From assembly GCA_022711435.1 (NCBI GenBank), contig JAKLFB010000034.1, positions 1 through 64,000 of the forward strand: a stretch of 64,000 nt of DNA, read 5' to 3'. The notes under the pieces were generated by a model. That model saw nothing but the letters and a program-made list of their open reading frames with translations. It had not been told where the DNA came from and searched no databases. Of the stretch, positions 45,024-54,438 are shown piece after piece (the stretch's first letter is position 1; each line of letters opens with the position of its first letter). The DNA comes from Verrucomicrobiota bacterium. GTDB taxonomy: Bacteria > Verrucomicrobiota > Verrucomicrobiia > Limisphaerales > UBA1319. A program made the position numbers and the translations under genes.

Positions 45024-45950
45024 TCAGGCGGTGACCTTCTCGAAGATCTGGCGCAGGGACTGGGTGCGGCTCCGTATCTCATGCACCGCCACGCCGCTGG
45101 ACAGGAGCAGCCCCGTCCATTGCGCGTAAAACGCCTCGGGATCCCGCAGGCGGATCTCGAGGGTCTTCTCCGCCGGATCGCAGTCGAATCCGCGCAGCAG
45201 ATCGGCCTCGAACAGCCGGCGGGCCAGGCGGATCGGATCGTCGCAACGGATGCTGAGCTCCTCGGCCCAGTCTTTGAGTTCGGACCGGATGTCGCGCCGG
45301 CCGCCCGAGGCGAGCACGCGGCCCCAGTTCAGGATCAGGATGTGGGGGCAGAGCGGTTCGAGCTCGGCCAGGATATGGCTCGAGATCAGGATGCTGACGC
45401 CCTGGCTGGCCAGGTGCTGAAGGATCTGGGCCATTTCCTGGCGGCCCAACGGATCCAGGCCGTTCATCGGCTCGTCGAGCACCAGCAGGCGCGGATCGTG
45501 CAGCAGGGCCTGGGCAAGCTTCACGCGCTGCCGCATGCCTTTCGAGTACTGGCCCAGCCGCCGCTGCCAGTGCTCGCGGCCGAGCCGGACCCGATCGAGC
45601 GTGGCCTCGGCACGGCTGCGCGCGGCGGCGGCATCCAGGCCGCTCAGGCACCCCAGCCCCGTCAGCCAGTCCAGCGGCATCAGCTCGCGCGGCACCGCCT
45701 CGCTCTCCGGACAATAGCCGAGCCGGCTCAGAATGCGGGCATTGTTCCAGGGCGGCTCCTGGAAGACCGTCAGAGTCCCGGAGCTGGGCTGGAGCTGGCC
45801 GGTGACGATCTGGAGAAGCGTGCTCTTGCCGGCGCCGTTGGGGCCGACGAGGCCGGTCATGCCTGGCGGCACGTCGAAGCTGACGTTGTTCAGGCCCATG
45901 ACAATGCCGTACCACCGGCTGAGCTCGCGGGCCTGGATGAGCGGTGTCAT
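45024..45950 (-). CDS. ABC transporter ATP-binding protein
   Basis: 308 residues from ATG 45950. Walker A GPNGAGKSTLL, Q-loop CPESEA, signature QYSKGMRQRVKLAQALLHD and Walker B LLVLDEPMNGLDP are complete. It pairs with the permease downstream and overlaps the upstream permease stop by 4 bases (ATGA). A C-terminal extension beyond about 220 resembles the DUF4162-type regulatory tail of ABC-2 exporters. Confidence 0.93.
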   Translation of the reverse strand: MTPLIQARELSRWYGIVMGLNNVSFDVPPGMTGLVGPNGAGKSTLLQIVTGQLQPSSGTLTVFQEPPWNNARILSRLGYCPESEAVPRELMPLDWLTGLGCLSGLDAAAARSRAEATLDRVRLGREHWQRRLGQYSKGMRQRVKLAQALLHDPRLLVLDEPMNGLDPLGRQEMAQILQHLASQGVSILISSHILAELEPLCPHILILNWGRVLASGGRRDIRSELKDWAEELSIRCDDPIRLARRLFEADLLRGFDCDPAEKTLEIRLRDPEAFYAQWTGLLLSSGVAVHEIRSRTQSLRQIFEKVTA

Positions 45951-46942
45951 TCGGGCTTGATCCTCAGGTAGAGGATGAACAGCGCGGCAGCCAGCATGAT
46001 CCCCAGGCCGATCAGCGCCCCCGCCAGCTCCGGATGCGCCCACACGGCCAGCTTCCGGGCCGGCAGGTCCTGCAGCAGCATCCCCACCAGCGGCACGTTC
46101 TCCTGCGCCACCCGGATGTGCGCCACCGGATCGAAGATCGCCAGCGAAATCTGGTCGAGATCGAAGGTGAGGCTCGCATACTTGAGCCAGGCCCGCGTCT
46201 CGCGGGCAATCGGCACCAGCGAGTTCCCCAGGAGCCACAGCCCGATCCAGATGCTCACCGTCGCCTTCTCCTGGGCCGAGATCGCGGAAATACCCAGCGC
46301 CAGCAGCCCGAGGAACACCATGGCCGGCCCCACATAGAGCAGCACCGCGCCCAGCGCCGCGCGCGAGTGCCAGAAGAAGTGCCAGCTCGGGCCGAGCAGA
46401 TTCCCGACGAACCATGCGGCCAGGAGCGGTCCGAGCCACGTCAGCGCCATCAGGCCGAGCAGGCCGCCCAGCTTGCCCAGGATGTAGTCCATTCGGGTCA
46501 GCGCCTTGGCGGCATAGATCGTGATGGCCTGGCTCCCCAGATCGCGGGTGACGAGGTGGGGGATGGCCAGGGCGATGGCCACCAGCGTGAGGATCCGCAG
46601 CGGCCAGCCAAAGACGGAGAACAGCAGGCTCTGGGTCACGCCGACGGAGATCTTTGGATTCACCTCGAGCCAGGCCACAAAGGACCGCACCAGGGCCTGC
46701 ATCTGCGGATGCAGCTGGTCCACCCAATCGTAGAGGCTGCTGTCCTTGACCAGCAGCTGCCCGATCAGGAACAAAACCATCGCCTGCGTCAGGCTCAGGG
46801 TCCAGCACACGCTCACCACATACCGGGTCCACTTGTTCTGCCAGCATCCCTTGAGCGCGTTCCGGGCGATGGTGGCCCGCCGGCGCCATATGCCCAGATG
46901 CGCCCCGTCCCAGTGCTGATATCGGGTGTCATGCAGGGGCAT
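45947..46942 (-). CDS. ABC transporter permease (ABC-2 type)
   Basis: 331 residues from ATG 46942 (MPLHDTRYQHWDGAHLG). It has about six hydrophobic segments (YVVSVCWTLSLTQAMVLFLI, LLGLMALTWLGPLLAAWFV, VFLGLLALGISAIS, LIGLGIMLAAALFILYL). DLGSQAITIYAAKALTRMDYILGK is typical of ABC-2 permeases that sit in gliding or exporter operons. It overlaps its neighbours on both sides, so translation is coupled. Confidence 0.85.
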   Translation of the reverse strand: MPLHDTRYQHWDGAHLGIWRRRATIARNALKGCWQNKWTRYVVSVCWTLSLTQAMVLFLIGQLLVKDSSLYDWVDQLHPQMQALVRSFVAWLEVNPKISVGVTQSLLFSVFGWPLRILTLVAIALAIPHLVTRDLGSQAITIYAAKALTRMDYILGKLGGLLGLMALTWLGPLLAAWFVGNLLGPSWHFFWHSRAALGAVLLYVGPAMVFLGLLALGISAISAQEKATVSIWIGLWLLGNSLVPIARETRAWLKYASLTFDLDQISLAIFDPVAHIRVAQENVPLVGMLLQDLPARKLAVWAHPELAGALIGLGIMLAAALFILYLRIKPE

Positions 46943-47870
46943 GGGCGGTCTCCAAGGCTTGCACGAACAGCTCCTCGAGCGCGTTCGGGCTCGGGATGAT
47001 CTCGATTGGGGACAGGTCCATCTCGTGCAGCAGCCGCAGCAGCGGATTGAGGTCTGCGGCCCGATGCTCGACCCGGACATGGCCGTTGGGGAGGAGCTCG
47101 GCGGGCCACTGGCGCCTCCCGCACGCCTGGACCAGATCCGCCTGCCGGCTGGCCAGCACGACTTCCGCCGACCCCGGCCGGCGCGCCTTCAGCGCCTCCA
47201 GCCGGTCGTGAACCAGCACCTGGCCCCGGGCGATGATGACGATCTGTTCGCAGATCCGGTCCACGTCGTGGAGAAGATGGGAGGAGAGGACCACCGTGAT
47301 CCCATGATCCCGCCACAGGCTTTGCACCAGCTCCAGCATCTGCACCTGCCCCCGGGGATCAAGCCCGTTGGTCGGCTCGTCCAGAAACACGATCGCCGGA
47401 TCGTGCACGATCGCCTGCGCCAGCTTCAGCCGCTGCTTCATCCCGGTCGAATACGTCTCGATCTTCCGATACCGCTCCTGGCCCATGCCCACGAAATCGA
47501 GCATCTCGTGCGCCCGTTGGCGAGCCGCCGAAAACGGCAGCCCGCAAAGCTGCGCGCAGTAGGTCACATATTCGCACCCCACCATGCCCGGGATGTGCCC
47601 GTCCTGCTCGGGCGTGTATCCCACCCGCCGGCGGATCTCCCGCCCCTCGCGCCCGACGTCCCGGCCCAGCAGCGTGGCCGATCCCCGGTTGAACGGGATC
47701 AGCTGCAGCAGGCACTTCATGAAGGTCGTCTTCCCCGCCCCATTCGGGCCCAGCAAACCAATCGTCCCCGGCGACACTTCCAGCGTCACCCCATCCAGGG
47801 CCTTCACCCTCCCGTAATCCTTGCCCAGATCCCGGGCCTCGATGACCACGCCCGACATGGCCGCGAACAT
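46929..47870 (-). CDS. ABC transporter ATP-binding protein
   Basis: 313 residues if started at 47870 (MFAAMSGVVIEARDLGKDYG); MSGVV at 47858 is equally possible. Walker A GPNGAGKTTFM, signature TYSTGMKQRLKLAQAIVHD and Walker B IVFLDEPTNGLDP are intact. It is the first gene of the four-gene operon and overlaps the next permease by 14 bases. It starts divergently from the FAD oxidoreductase gene. Confidence 0.92.
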   Translation of the reverse strand: MFAAMSGVVIEARDLGKDYGRVKALDGVTLEVSPGTIGLLGPNGAGKTTFMKCLLQLIPFNRGSATLLGRDVGREGREIRRRVGYTPEQDGHIPGMVGCEYVTYCAQLCGLPFSAARQRAHEMLDFVGMGQERYRKIETYSTGMKQRLKLAQAIVHDPAIVFLDEPTNGLDPRGQVQMLELVQSLWRDHGITVVLSSHLLHDVDRICEQIVIIARGQVLVHDRLEALKARRPGSAEVVLASRQADLVQACGRRQWPAELLPNGHVRVEHRAADLNPLLRLLHEMDLSPIEIIPSPNALEELFVQALETAHAPA

Positions 47871-48045
47871 ACGGACTCGGCCGGCCTCTAGCCAGCCGAA
47901 TATTGCGCCCCCGCCCGGTCTGCCGATCCGCCCCTTGCCAGACTCTGTTCCAGGATTTGGCAGGAGACAGATCTGCCGTTGGAAGCGGATCGGGAAATGG
48001 TTTCGAGAGTTGCATCGCCGGGTGATTCCCATCAATTTGATCCAT

Positions 48046-49785
48046 ATGAAATCCGCCAGCCTGTCTCGACGTGGGTTCCTCAAAGGCTTGAGTCTCGCGG
48101 CTCCAGCGGCCGCGGCTGCGCCCGGGCTGGCTGCTCAGAGCCGGGCGGGAAGCTCTCCGGCCATCGGCCGGGCGCGTGCGCCGCGCAAGGAGCTCGCCGC
48201 CGACCTCGTGATCGTCGGGGGCGGCCTGGGCGGGTGCGCGGCGGCCCTCGCCGCGGCGCGCAACGGCGCCCGGGTGATCCTGACCGAGGAGACCGATTGG
48301 ATCGGCGGCCAGCTCACAGCCCAAGCGGTGCCTCCAGACGAAAACCCGTGGATCGAAACTCACGGGGGCACTCGCATCTACCTCGAGCTCCGGCGGCGGA
48401 TCCGCGATTATTATCGCCGCAATTTCCCGCTCACCGCCGAGGCGCGAGCCAAGCAGCATCTCAATCCCGGCAACGGCTCGGTGTCGCGGCTCTGCCACGA
48501 GCCCCGAATCGCCCTGGCAGCCCTCGAGGAGATGCTCGCGCCGTTCGTCGCCGGCCTGCGAATCCGCCTCCTGCTTCGGCACCGGGCACTCTCGGCCGAC
48601 ACGGCCGGCGACAAGGTGATGGGCGTGCTGGTGCGCAGCCTCGAGTCCGGCAACGATCTGGTTTTGAGAGCCCCTTGGTTCATCGACGCCACCGAGATGG
48701 GCGACCTCCTGCCGTTGACAGGAACCGAGTACGTGACCGGCGCCGAGCCGCGCAAGGAGACCGGCGAGCTCCATGCCCCCGAAGCGGCCGCCCCCCACAA
48801 CATGCAGGCATTCACTTGGTGTTTCCCCCTCGAGTACATTCGTGGAGCCGATCACACTATCGGGAAGCCCGATTCCTATGCGTTCTGGCGGGATTACGTC
48901 CCATCCATCCGGCCCCCGTGGCCCGGCAAGCTGTTCAGCTTCGTCTACTCCAACCCCGCCACTCTGCAGCCGCGGGATTACGGCTTCAATGCCGAGAAGG
49001 CGGGCGGCTTCTTCCTTTATCGGCGGATCGTCGACCGGAGCAACTTCGCCCCGGGCGCCTACGACGGCGACGTCACGCTGGTGAACTGGCCCCAGAACGA
49101 TTACCTCCTCGGGAATCCTTTCGAGGTGGCTGCCGACGAAGCCGCCCGGCATCTCCGCGGCGCCAAGGAACTGAGTCTCTCCCTGCTCTATTGGCTGCAG
49201 ACGGAAGCTCCCCGGCCGGACGGCGGCGCCGGCTGGAAAGGCCTCCGCCTCCGCCCCGACATCGTCGGCACCGAAGATGGCATGGCGAAGTATCCCTACA
49301 TCCGCGAAAGCCGGCGGATTCGGGCCGAGTTCACCGTCCTGGAACAGCATGTGGGCGTCGAGGCCCGAATCCAGACGACAGGCGCCAGACGCGAAGCCGT
49401 CCAGGCTGAAGCCTTTCAAGACTCAGTCGGCATCGGCAGCTACCGGATCGACCTGCATCCCAGCACGGGTGGCGACAACTACATCGACATCGCATCGCTG
49501 CCGTTCCAGATCCCGCTGGGGGCTCTGATCCCGCAACGGGTCGAGAACCTGCTGGCGGGCTGCAAAAACCTCGGCGTCACCCACATCACCAACGGATGCT
49601 ATCGCTTGCACCCGGTGGAATGGAACATCGGGGAAGCGGCCGGGGCCCTCGCCGCCTTTTGCCGGGAAAAGAAACGCGCGCCGCGCGAGGTCAGGGCCCA
49701 GGCCGATCTGCTGCGCGAATACCAGGACCTCCTGGTCCGTGAGGGCCTCCCCTTGGCGTGGCCCAGCCAAGCGCGGACCCGGTGA
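48046..49785 (+). CDS. Tat-exported FAD-dependent oxidoreductase
   Basis: 579 residues from ATG 48046. The leader MKSASLSRRGFLKGLSLAA has a perfect twin-arginine motif (SRRGFLK). The FAD-binding motif is LVIVGGGLGGCAAALAAARNG (about 52-73), followed by TDWIGGQLTAQAV. CHEPRIALAALEEML and a late NLLAGCKNLGVTHI block match the FAD_oxidored family that is expanded in PVC genomes. Substrate is unknown; a periplasmic dehydrogenase is likely. Confidence 0.88.
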   Translation: MKSASLSRRGFLKGLSLAAPAAAAAPGLAAQSRAGSSPAIGRARAPRKELAADLVIVGGGLGGCAAALAAARNGARVILTEETDWIGGQLTAQAVPPDENPWIETHGGTRIYLELRRRIRDYYRRNFPLTAEARAKQHLNPGNGSVSRLCHEPRIALAALEEMLAPFVAGLRIRLLLRHRALSADTAGDKVMGVLVRSLESGNDLVLRAPWFIDATEMGDLLPLTGTEYVTGAEPRKETGELHAPEAAAPHNMQAFTWCFPLEYIRGADHTIGKPDSYAFWRDYVPSIRPPWPGKLFSFVYSNPATLQPRDYGFNAEKAGGFFLYRRIVDRSNFAPGAYDGDVTLVNWPQNDYLLGNPFEVAADEAARHLRGAKELSLSLLYWLQTEAPRPDGGAGWKGLRLRPDIVGTEDGMAKYPYIRESRRIRAEFTVLEQHVGVEARIQTTGARREAVQAEAFQDSVGIGSYRIDLHPSTGGDNYIDIASLPFQIPLGALIPQRVENLLAGCKNLGVTHITNGCYRLHPVEWNIGEAAGALAAFCREKKRAPREVRAQADLLREYQDLLVREGLPLAWPSQARTR

Positions 49786-49933
49786 TCCGAACTGAGTCCT
49801 CCCCTCGCTCCCCCACTGCCATAGAGGCGAGAGGGGAAGGCAGGCTGCGAGGGTGCAGAGGCGCCAGCACCGTCCAACCAGAGGACGGCGCTCTCTCTGC
49901 GTTTTGCCTCTGGCATGAATCGCTTGCCAGTCC

Positions 49934-49962
49934 AAAAAAAAGGCTGCCCGAAGGCAGCCTTT
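49934..49962 (-). terminator. Intrinsic terminator of the PEP-CTERM gene
   Basis: On the minus strand: AGGCTGCC-TTCG-GGCAGCCT followed by a run of T (A-run at 49934-49941). It lies about 20 bases past the PEP-CTERM stop. On the plus strand it could also stop read-through from the oxidoreductase gene, but the T-run there is short. Confidence 0.9.
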
Positions 49963-49984
49963 GTGAAAGCAGTAAGGTGAACGG

Positions 49985-50767
49985 CTACTTCCGAAAACGG
50001 CGGGCCAGGAGCCCGAGGCCGCCGAGCAGGCCCAGCGCAATCGTCGAAGGCTCCGGAACCAGCGCCACTGTCACGTTGTCATAGTAGCCGACGCCGTTCG
50101 CCGAGCTGAGACCCGAACCGACCGTGACGCGATCGAACGTGATCGCTCCGGCGGAAGCAGCATAGGGAATGTCGGCCATGCCGAGGATGCCGTCCACGTA
50201 GAAATCGGCCGTCGTGTCCCCGAACACGGCTTTTATCTCATGCCAGCCGGTGCTGCGTGTGGGCACGCCTTCAGTGTTCAGAATGAACCAGTTGGGTCCG
50301 GGAGCGAATGCCACACGGCACGCATAATAGGTGTTTAGATCTGCGGCTGTCACCGAGGCGCCGGTAAACAGGTTCTTCGTCAGGGTCGTGTCGTTGTAAG
50401 CCCCGACCGCGACAAGCTGCGCAAGCGCCGGCGAATTATCGCGAATGGTCGCGAACTGGCGCAGGTTGGCCTCCTGGGTCGAGTCGTAGAACATGAACGA
50501 CCATTCGAGCGGTTGCGCGTCTGAGCCGGAAGTGGGCGTGAAATCCTTGCCGCTCGCCTTGTTGGTCAAGTCCTGCTTGATCGACTGAGCCCCGCTGGCC
50601 GCCTGTTCGGTCGAGAGGATGGCGCCACCGCCGGCGACTCCGACGTTCCACGCCGCGCTGAAGGCGGCCTGGTCGGTGTAGCTTTCAAAATCATCGTAAA
50701 ACACCACCTGGGCATTGGCTGTGATCGCCAGCGCAATCGCCGCCGCAAAAACAATATTTCTTTTCAT
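49985..50767 (-). CDS. PEP-CTERM sorted exported protein
   Basis: 260 residues. Signal peptide MKRNIVFAAAIALAITANAQ. The body is a beta-rich LamG/concanavalin-like domain (VVFYDDFESYTDQAAFSAAW; YYDNVTVALVPE). The C-terminus VPEPSTIALGLLGGLGLL followed by ARRFRK is a textbook PEP-CTERM signal: PEP motif, membrane helix, basic tail. It would be processed by an exosortase encoded elsewhere and linked to extracellular polysaccharide. A strong RBS (GAGGAGAAAAG) precedes the ATG. Confidence 0.93.
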   Translation of the reverse strand: MKRNIVFAAAIALAITANAQVVFYDDFESYTDQAAFSAAWNVGVAGGGAILSTEQAASGAQSIKQDLTNKASGKDFTPTSGSDAQPLEWSFMFYDSTQEANLRQFATIRDNSPALAQLVAVGAYNDTTLTKNLFTGASVTAADLNTYYACRVAFAPGPNWFILNTEGVPTRSTGWHEIKAVFGDTTADFYVDGILGMADIPYAASAGAITFDRVTVGSGLSSANGVGYYDNVTVALVPEPSTIALGLLGGLGLLARRFRK

Positions 50768-50844
50768 TCTTTTCTCCTCGAGCTCATCGACCTAGATAGC
50801 ATTATTCCCATCGGCGGCAGTCCCCGCCTCGATAATAGGCAGAT

Positions 50845-50871
50845 GTTCTATGGTTTGACGGTCTGTGTCAA
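50845..50871 (-). promoter_or_regulatory. Possible promoter of the PEP-CTERM gene
   Basis: On the minus strand: TTGACA (50871-50866), a short 15-base spacer, and TAGAAC (50850-50845). It would give a leader of about 70 bases with a strong RBS. The spacer is shorter than ideal. Confidence 0.35.
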
Positions 50872-50996
50872 GCGCCGAAAGCCTGGATTTCGCGCCTTTT
50901 CATAGCTGTCGGCAAAGCGGAGGAGATCGGGGTGGGGCGAGTGGCCGTTCGCCGCTATGGCGGCCGCGGCGCCTTGGGGTCCCGGCGGTTTGCGAG

Positions 50997-51025
50997 TTGA
51001 CGGCCCGGCGGCGCATTTCTAGAGT
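50997..51025 (+). promoter_or_regulatory. Promoter of plsY-gpsA, leaderless
   Basis: TTGACG (50997-51002), a 17-base spacer and TAGAGT (51020-51025), then 6 bases to the GTG at 51032. Confidence 0.6.
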
Positions 51026-51031
51026 CGGGTC

Positions 51032-51694
51032 GTGGAATGGGCGGGCTACCTGACGGCGGCGGTGGCGGGATATCTGCTCGGCTCGATTCCGACAGGCTAT
51101 CTGGCCGGCCGGATCCGGGGGGTGGATATCCGGGCTGCGGGCAGCGGCAACATCGGGGCGACGAACGCCCTTCGAGTCCTCGGCAAGCCGGCCGGGATCG
51201 CGGTGCTGGCGGTGGACCTGCTCAAAGGTCTTGCGGCCTGCTGGCTCGCTGCGCCGTCGGTCGATCGAGCGTTTTTTCAGCATGCGCAGCCGGCGGTTGG
51301 GGCGCGCGAATGGCTGGCCGTTGTCTGCGGGGTCTGCGCCATTCTCGGCCACAACTACACCTGCTGGCTGCGGTTCAAGGGGGGCAAAGGCGTTGCCACG
51401 ACGGGAGGCGTGTTTCTGGCGCTGGCGCCGGCGGCGACGCTGGCGACAGTGGCATGCTGGATCGCCGTTGCGGTTTCGACCCGGTATGTCTCGGTGGCGT
51501 CGTTGGCGGCAGCGGTTGCGCTTCCGTTGTGGGTCGGATGGTTTGGCGGCAGCACCGTTCTGGTGGGGATCGCCGCCGGCGCCGGGCTCATGGCCATCGT
51601 GAAGCACCGGGCCAACATCCGGCGGCTGCGCGCAGGCACCGAGCACCGATGGGGAGCGCCCCGATCGCGTCCGCCGCCGCAGGAGGCCCCATGA
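51032..51694 (+). CDS. plsY: Acyl-phosphate:glycerol-3-phosphate acyltransferase PlsY
   Basis: 220 residues from GTG. About five membrane helices. The three catalytic loops are recognisable: LLGSIPTGYLAGR, AAGSGNIGATNALRVLG and GHNYTCWLRFKGGKGVATTGG. It makes lysophosphatidic acid from acyl-phosphate and glycerol-3-phosphate, the first step of phospholipid synthesis. Its stop overlaps gpsA (ATGA), which supplies its substrate. Confidence 0.95.
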   Translation: MEWAGYLTAAVAGYLLGSIPTGYLAGRIRGVDIRAAGSGNIGATNALRVLGKPAGIAVLAVDLLKGLAACWLAAPSVDRAFFQHAQPAVGAREWLAVVCGVCAILGHNYTCWLRFKGGKGVATTGGVFLALAPAATLATVACWIAVAVSTRYVSVASLAAAVALPLWVGWFGGSTVLVGIAAGAGLMAIVKHRANIRRLRAGTEHRWGAPRSRPPPQEAP

Positions 51695-52686
51695 AAATTG
51701 CAGTTCTGGGTTCGGGCGCATGGGGCCTGGCGCTGGGCCGCATGCTGCGCCAGGACGGGCATGCGCTCATCATCTGGGGAAACGACCCAGCCCAGCTCGA
51801 GGAGATCCGGCAAACCGGACACCACAAGACCGGTCTGCCTGGGATCGAGCTGCCTCGGGACTGGCGGCTCGAGCCCGATCTGCATCGGGCAATCGCGGAG
51901 GCGGATTGGGTGGTGGCAGCGATGCCTTCGCAGGCGTTTCGCGAGGTGACGCGGTCGCTGGTGGAGTATGCGGGCGGGGTGGTGAGCGCAACCAAAGGGA
52001 TCGAATTGGCCAGCGGTTTGACCATGAGCGGAGTGTTGCGGGAAACGGCGCCGCGGGCGCGGATCGCGGCCCTTTCGGGACCTTCGCTTGCGCTCGAGGT
52101 TGCCTCGGGGGCACCAGCAGCTGTCGTGGCAGCCAGCGCCGATCCGGCGACCGCCCTGGATGTCCAGCGCCTGTTTCATCGGCCGGCCTTTCGGGTTTAC
52201 ACGAGCAGGGATCTGGTCGGGGTGGAGTTGGGCGGGGCGCTCAAGAACGTGTTTGCGATCGCTGCCGGCGTCGGCGACGGCCTGGGATACGGCGATAATT
52301 CGAAAGCGGCGCTGATCACGCGCGCGATCGTGGAGATGCGGCGGATGGGGGTTGCCTGCGGAGCGCAGGCGGAGACGTTCAGCGGCTTGAGCGGCCTTGG
52401 GGATCTGACGGTGACGTGCTTCTCGCGCTTAAGCCGGAACCGGGGGCTTGGAGAACGGCTTGGGCGAGGCGAGCGATTGGAGGACATACTGCCCACGCTG
52501 ACAGCCGTGGCCGAGGGATATCCCACGGCGCGCGCCGCGCTGCTCCTGGCTCGCCGGCTCGAGGTCGACACCCCCATCATCGAGGCAGTTTATGCTATGT
52601 TGTATGAAGGCAAAGTGATCCCGCGTGCGGTCCAGGACCTGATCGGCCGCGATTCCCGGCCGGAGACCGATCCGGCGCCCGGATGA
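51691..52686 (+). CDS. gpsA: NAD(P)-dependent glycerol-3-phosphate dehydrogenase GpsA
   Basis: 331 residues from ATG 51691, with AGGAGG 4 bases upstream. Rossmann motif IAVLGSGAWGLALGRML; the family block SGPSLALEVASG; the active-site helix LKNVFAIAAGVGDGLGYGDNSKAALITRA with its catalytic Lys; and FSGLSGLGDLTVTCFS. It reduces dihydroxyacetone phosphate to glycerol-3-phosphate for PlsY, with which it is translationally coupled. Confidence 0.97.
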   Translation: MKIAVLGSGAWGLALGRMLRQDGHALIIWGNDPAQLEEIRQTGHHKTGLPGIELPRDWRLEPDLHRAIAEADWVVAAMPSQAFREVTRSLVEYAGGVVSATKGIELASGLTMSGVLRETAPRARIAALSGPSLALEVASGAPAAVVAASADPATALDVQRLFHRPAFRVYTSRDLVGVELGGALKNVFAIAAGVGDGLGYGDNSKAALITRAIVEMRRMGVACGAQAETFSGLSGLGDLTVTCFSRLSRNRGLGERLGRGERLEDILPTLTAVAEGYPTARAALLLARRLEVDTPIIEAVYAMLYEGKVIPRAVQDLIGRDSRPETDPAPG

Positions 52687-52714
52687 ACGCCGCGCCAACC
52701 CATGCATATGCGTC

Positions 52715-54343
52715 ATGAAAACCGATTGGATCGTGGCTGGCCGTTGGGCTGCGTCAGCACCGGCATGGGCCGGGCTCATCGCGGCATCGCTTGTGGCGAG
52801 CCTTTGTGGAGCGGATTCGCCATCGCGGACCCTGAATCCGAACCCAGCCATCGGCCTGGCGGCCTCGGCGGCTGCAACGGGAGGTGACATGCCATCCGCC
52901 GCGCCAAAAACCGGTCCGCTCCGCCGAGTCCGGGAGCCTGCGGTGGCAGGGCTGTTTTATCCCCGGGACCCCGCGGCGCTGGGCCGGGCGATCGACGGGT
53001 GCCTGGCGCAGGCCCGCGAGGAAAGCATCCCGGGCTTGCGGGCGCTGGTGTGCCCGCATGCGGGCTACACGTATTCGGGGATCACCGCCGCTCACGGATA
53101 CCGTTTGCTGCCAGGGCGGGAGGTTTCGACGGTCATCCTTCTGGCTCCCAGTCACTACGCCCGAGTCGAGGGCGCCTGCGTGTCGGGAAACGAGGTTTTT
53201 CGAACGCCGCTGGGCGACGTGCCGATCGCTCCAATGGCGGCCGAACTGGCGCGGACCCGGCCTTTTGTTCCCGAGACGCCCTGCCCGGTCCACCGCCCCC
53301 CTTGGGCATATCAGTCGTCCCGTCCGATGCCTTCCTCAGGAACGGACACGGCCGACACATGGGAGCATTCCGACGAGGTGCAGGTGCCGTTCTTGCAGCG
53401 GACGTTGAAGGATTTCGCCCTGGTGCCTGTGGTCATGGGGGATGTGGATCCGGCCGAGGCGGCTCGGGCTCTCGCGGGCCGGATCGATGATCGGACCCTG
53501 CTGGTCGCCAGCTCGGATCTCAGCCATTATCATCCTTACGAGGAAGCGCGGCGGATGGACCAGCGAACCGTGGCCGCCATTTGCCGGCTCGACACCCGGG
53601 CGCTGGCTGAGGAGGACGCCTGCGGGCGCACCCCCATCCTCACCCTCCTGCACTTGGCGCGGGCCAAAGGCTGGAAAGCCCGCCTGCTCGATTATCGAAA
53701 CAGCGGGGACACCGGCGGCGACAAGAGCGGCGTCGTGGGATACGCGGCGATCGCGTTTTTCGATCCCGGCCCGGAGGAGTTTACGATCGAGCAGCGCCGC
53801 TGCCTGCTGGAGCTGGCCCGCCAGTCCCTGCGGGAGACGGCCGCGCGCGGGCTTCCGCCGGAAGTCCATGCCGAATCCTTGCCGAGCGGACTGGATGGCG
53901 CGCGCTGCTGTTTTGTGACCTTGACAAAGGGGGGCGCGCTGCGGGGATGCATCGGCAATCTCAAGCCCAACGGCCCGCTGTTCCAGGCCGTGGTCCGGAA
54001 CGCATCCAGCGCCGCCATCCGCGATTATCGTTTCCCGCGGGTCCAGACCCAGGAGCTGGACCAGATCCAGATCGAGATCAGCGTTCTCACCGAGCCCAAA
54101 CCCCTCGCATTCGACACGCCGGAGGATCTCCTCTCGAAGCTGCGGCCGCATCGGGATGGCGTGATCCTGCAAATCGGCGCCGCGTCCGCAACCTACCTGC
54201 CTCAGGTCTGGCTCCATCTGCCGGACAAAACCCGATTCTTGCAGACGCTCTCTGAAAAGGCTGGGGCGGGCTCCGACGATTGGCGCAAGCCCGGCGTGCG
54301 GGTCCTGACCTACCAGGCGGAGGTTTTTCGGGAGTCCGAATGA
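52715..54343 (+). CDS. MEMO1-AMMECR1 fusion of the AmmeMemoRadiSam type
   Basis: 542 residues. A hydrophobic leader (AWAGLIAASLVASLCGADS, about 18-36) suggests export or anchoring. Residues about 70-335 are a MEMO domain (CPHAGYTYSG, LLAPSHYARVEG, ASSDLSHYHPYEEA, with the His/Cys-type metal site). Residues about 350-535 are an AMMECR1 domain, with the family motif LRGCIGNLKP and FPRVQTQELDQIQIEISVL. In many bacteria these two proteins are separate genes beside a radical SAM enzyme (the AmmeMemoRadiSam system, function unknown). Here they are fused, and the radical SAM gene lies 2.6 kb downstream. Confidence 0.9.
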   Translation: MKTDWIVAGRWAASAPAWAGLIAASLVASLCGADSPSRTLNPNPAIGLAASAAATGGDMPSAAPKTGPLRRVREPAVAGLFYPRDPAALGRAIDGCLAQAREESIPGLRALVCPHAGYTYSGITAAHGYRLLPGREVSTVILLAPSHYARVEGACVSGNEVFRTPLGDVPIAPMAAELARTRPFVPETPCPVHRPPWAYQSSRPMPSSGTDTADTWEHSDEVQVPFLQRTLKDFALVPVVMGDVDPAEAARALAGRIDDRTLLVASSDLSHYHPYEEARRMDQRTVAAICRLDTRALAEEDACGRTPILTLLHLARAKGWKARLLDYRNSGDTGGDKSGVVGYAAIAFFDPGPEEFTIEQRRCLLELARQSLRETAARGLPPEVHAESLPSGLDGARCCFVTLTKGGALRGCIGNLKPNGPLFQAVVRNASSAAIRDYRFPRVQTQELDQIQIEISVLTEPKPLAFDTPEDLLSKLRPHRDGVILQIGAASATYLPQVWLHLPDKTRFLQTLSEKAGAGSDDWRKPGVRVLTYQAEVFRESE

Positions 54344-54438
54344 CGCGCGACGCCAGAGGCTCGGCCGCGTGATCGCGCGCGGCTCGCACGCTGCCGCGGG
54401 GCGCGCCTCTTCAAACGGCATGTTGCGCATATGAGGCC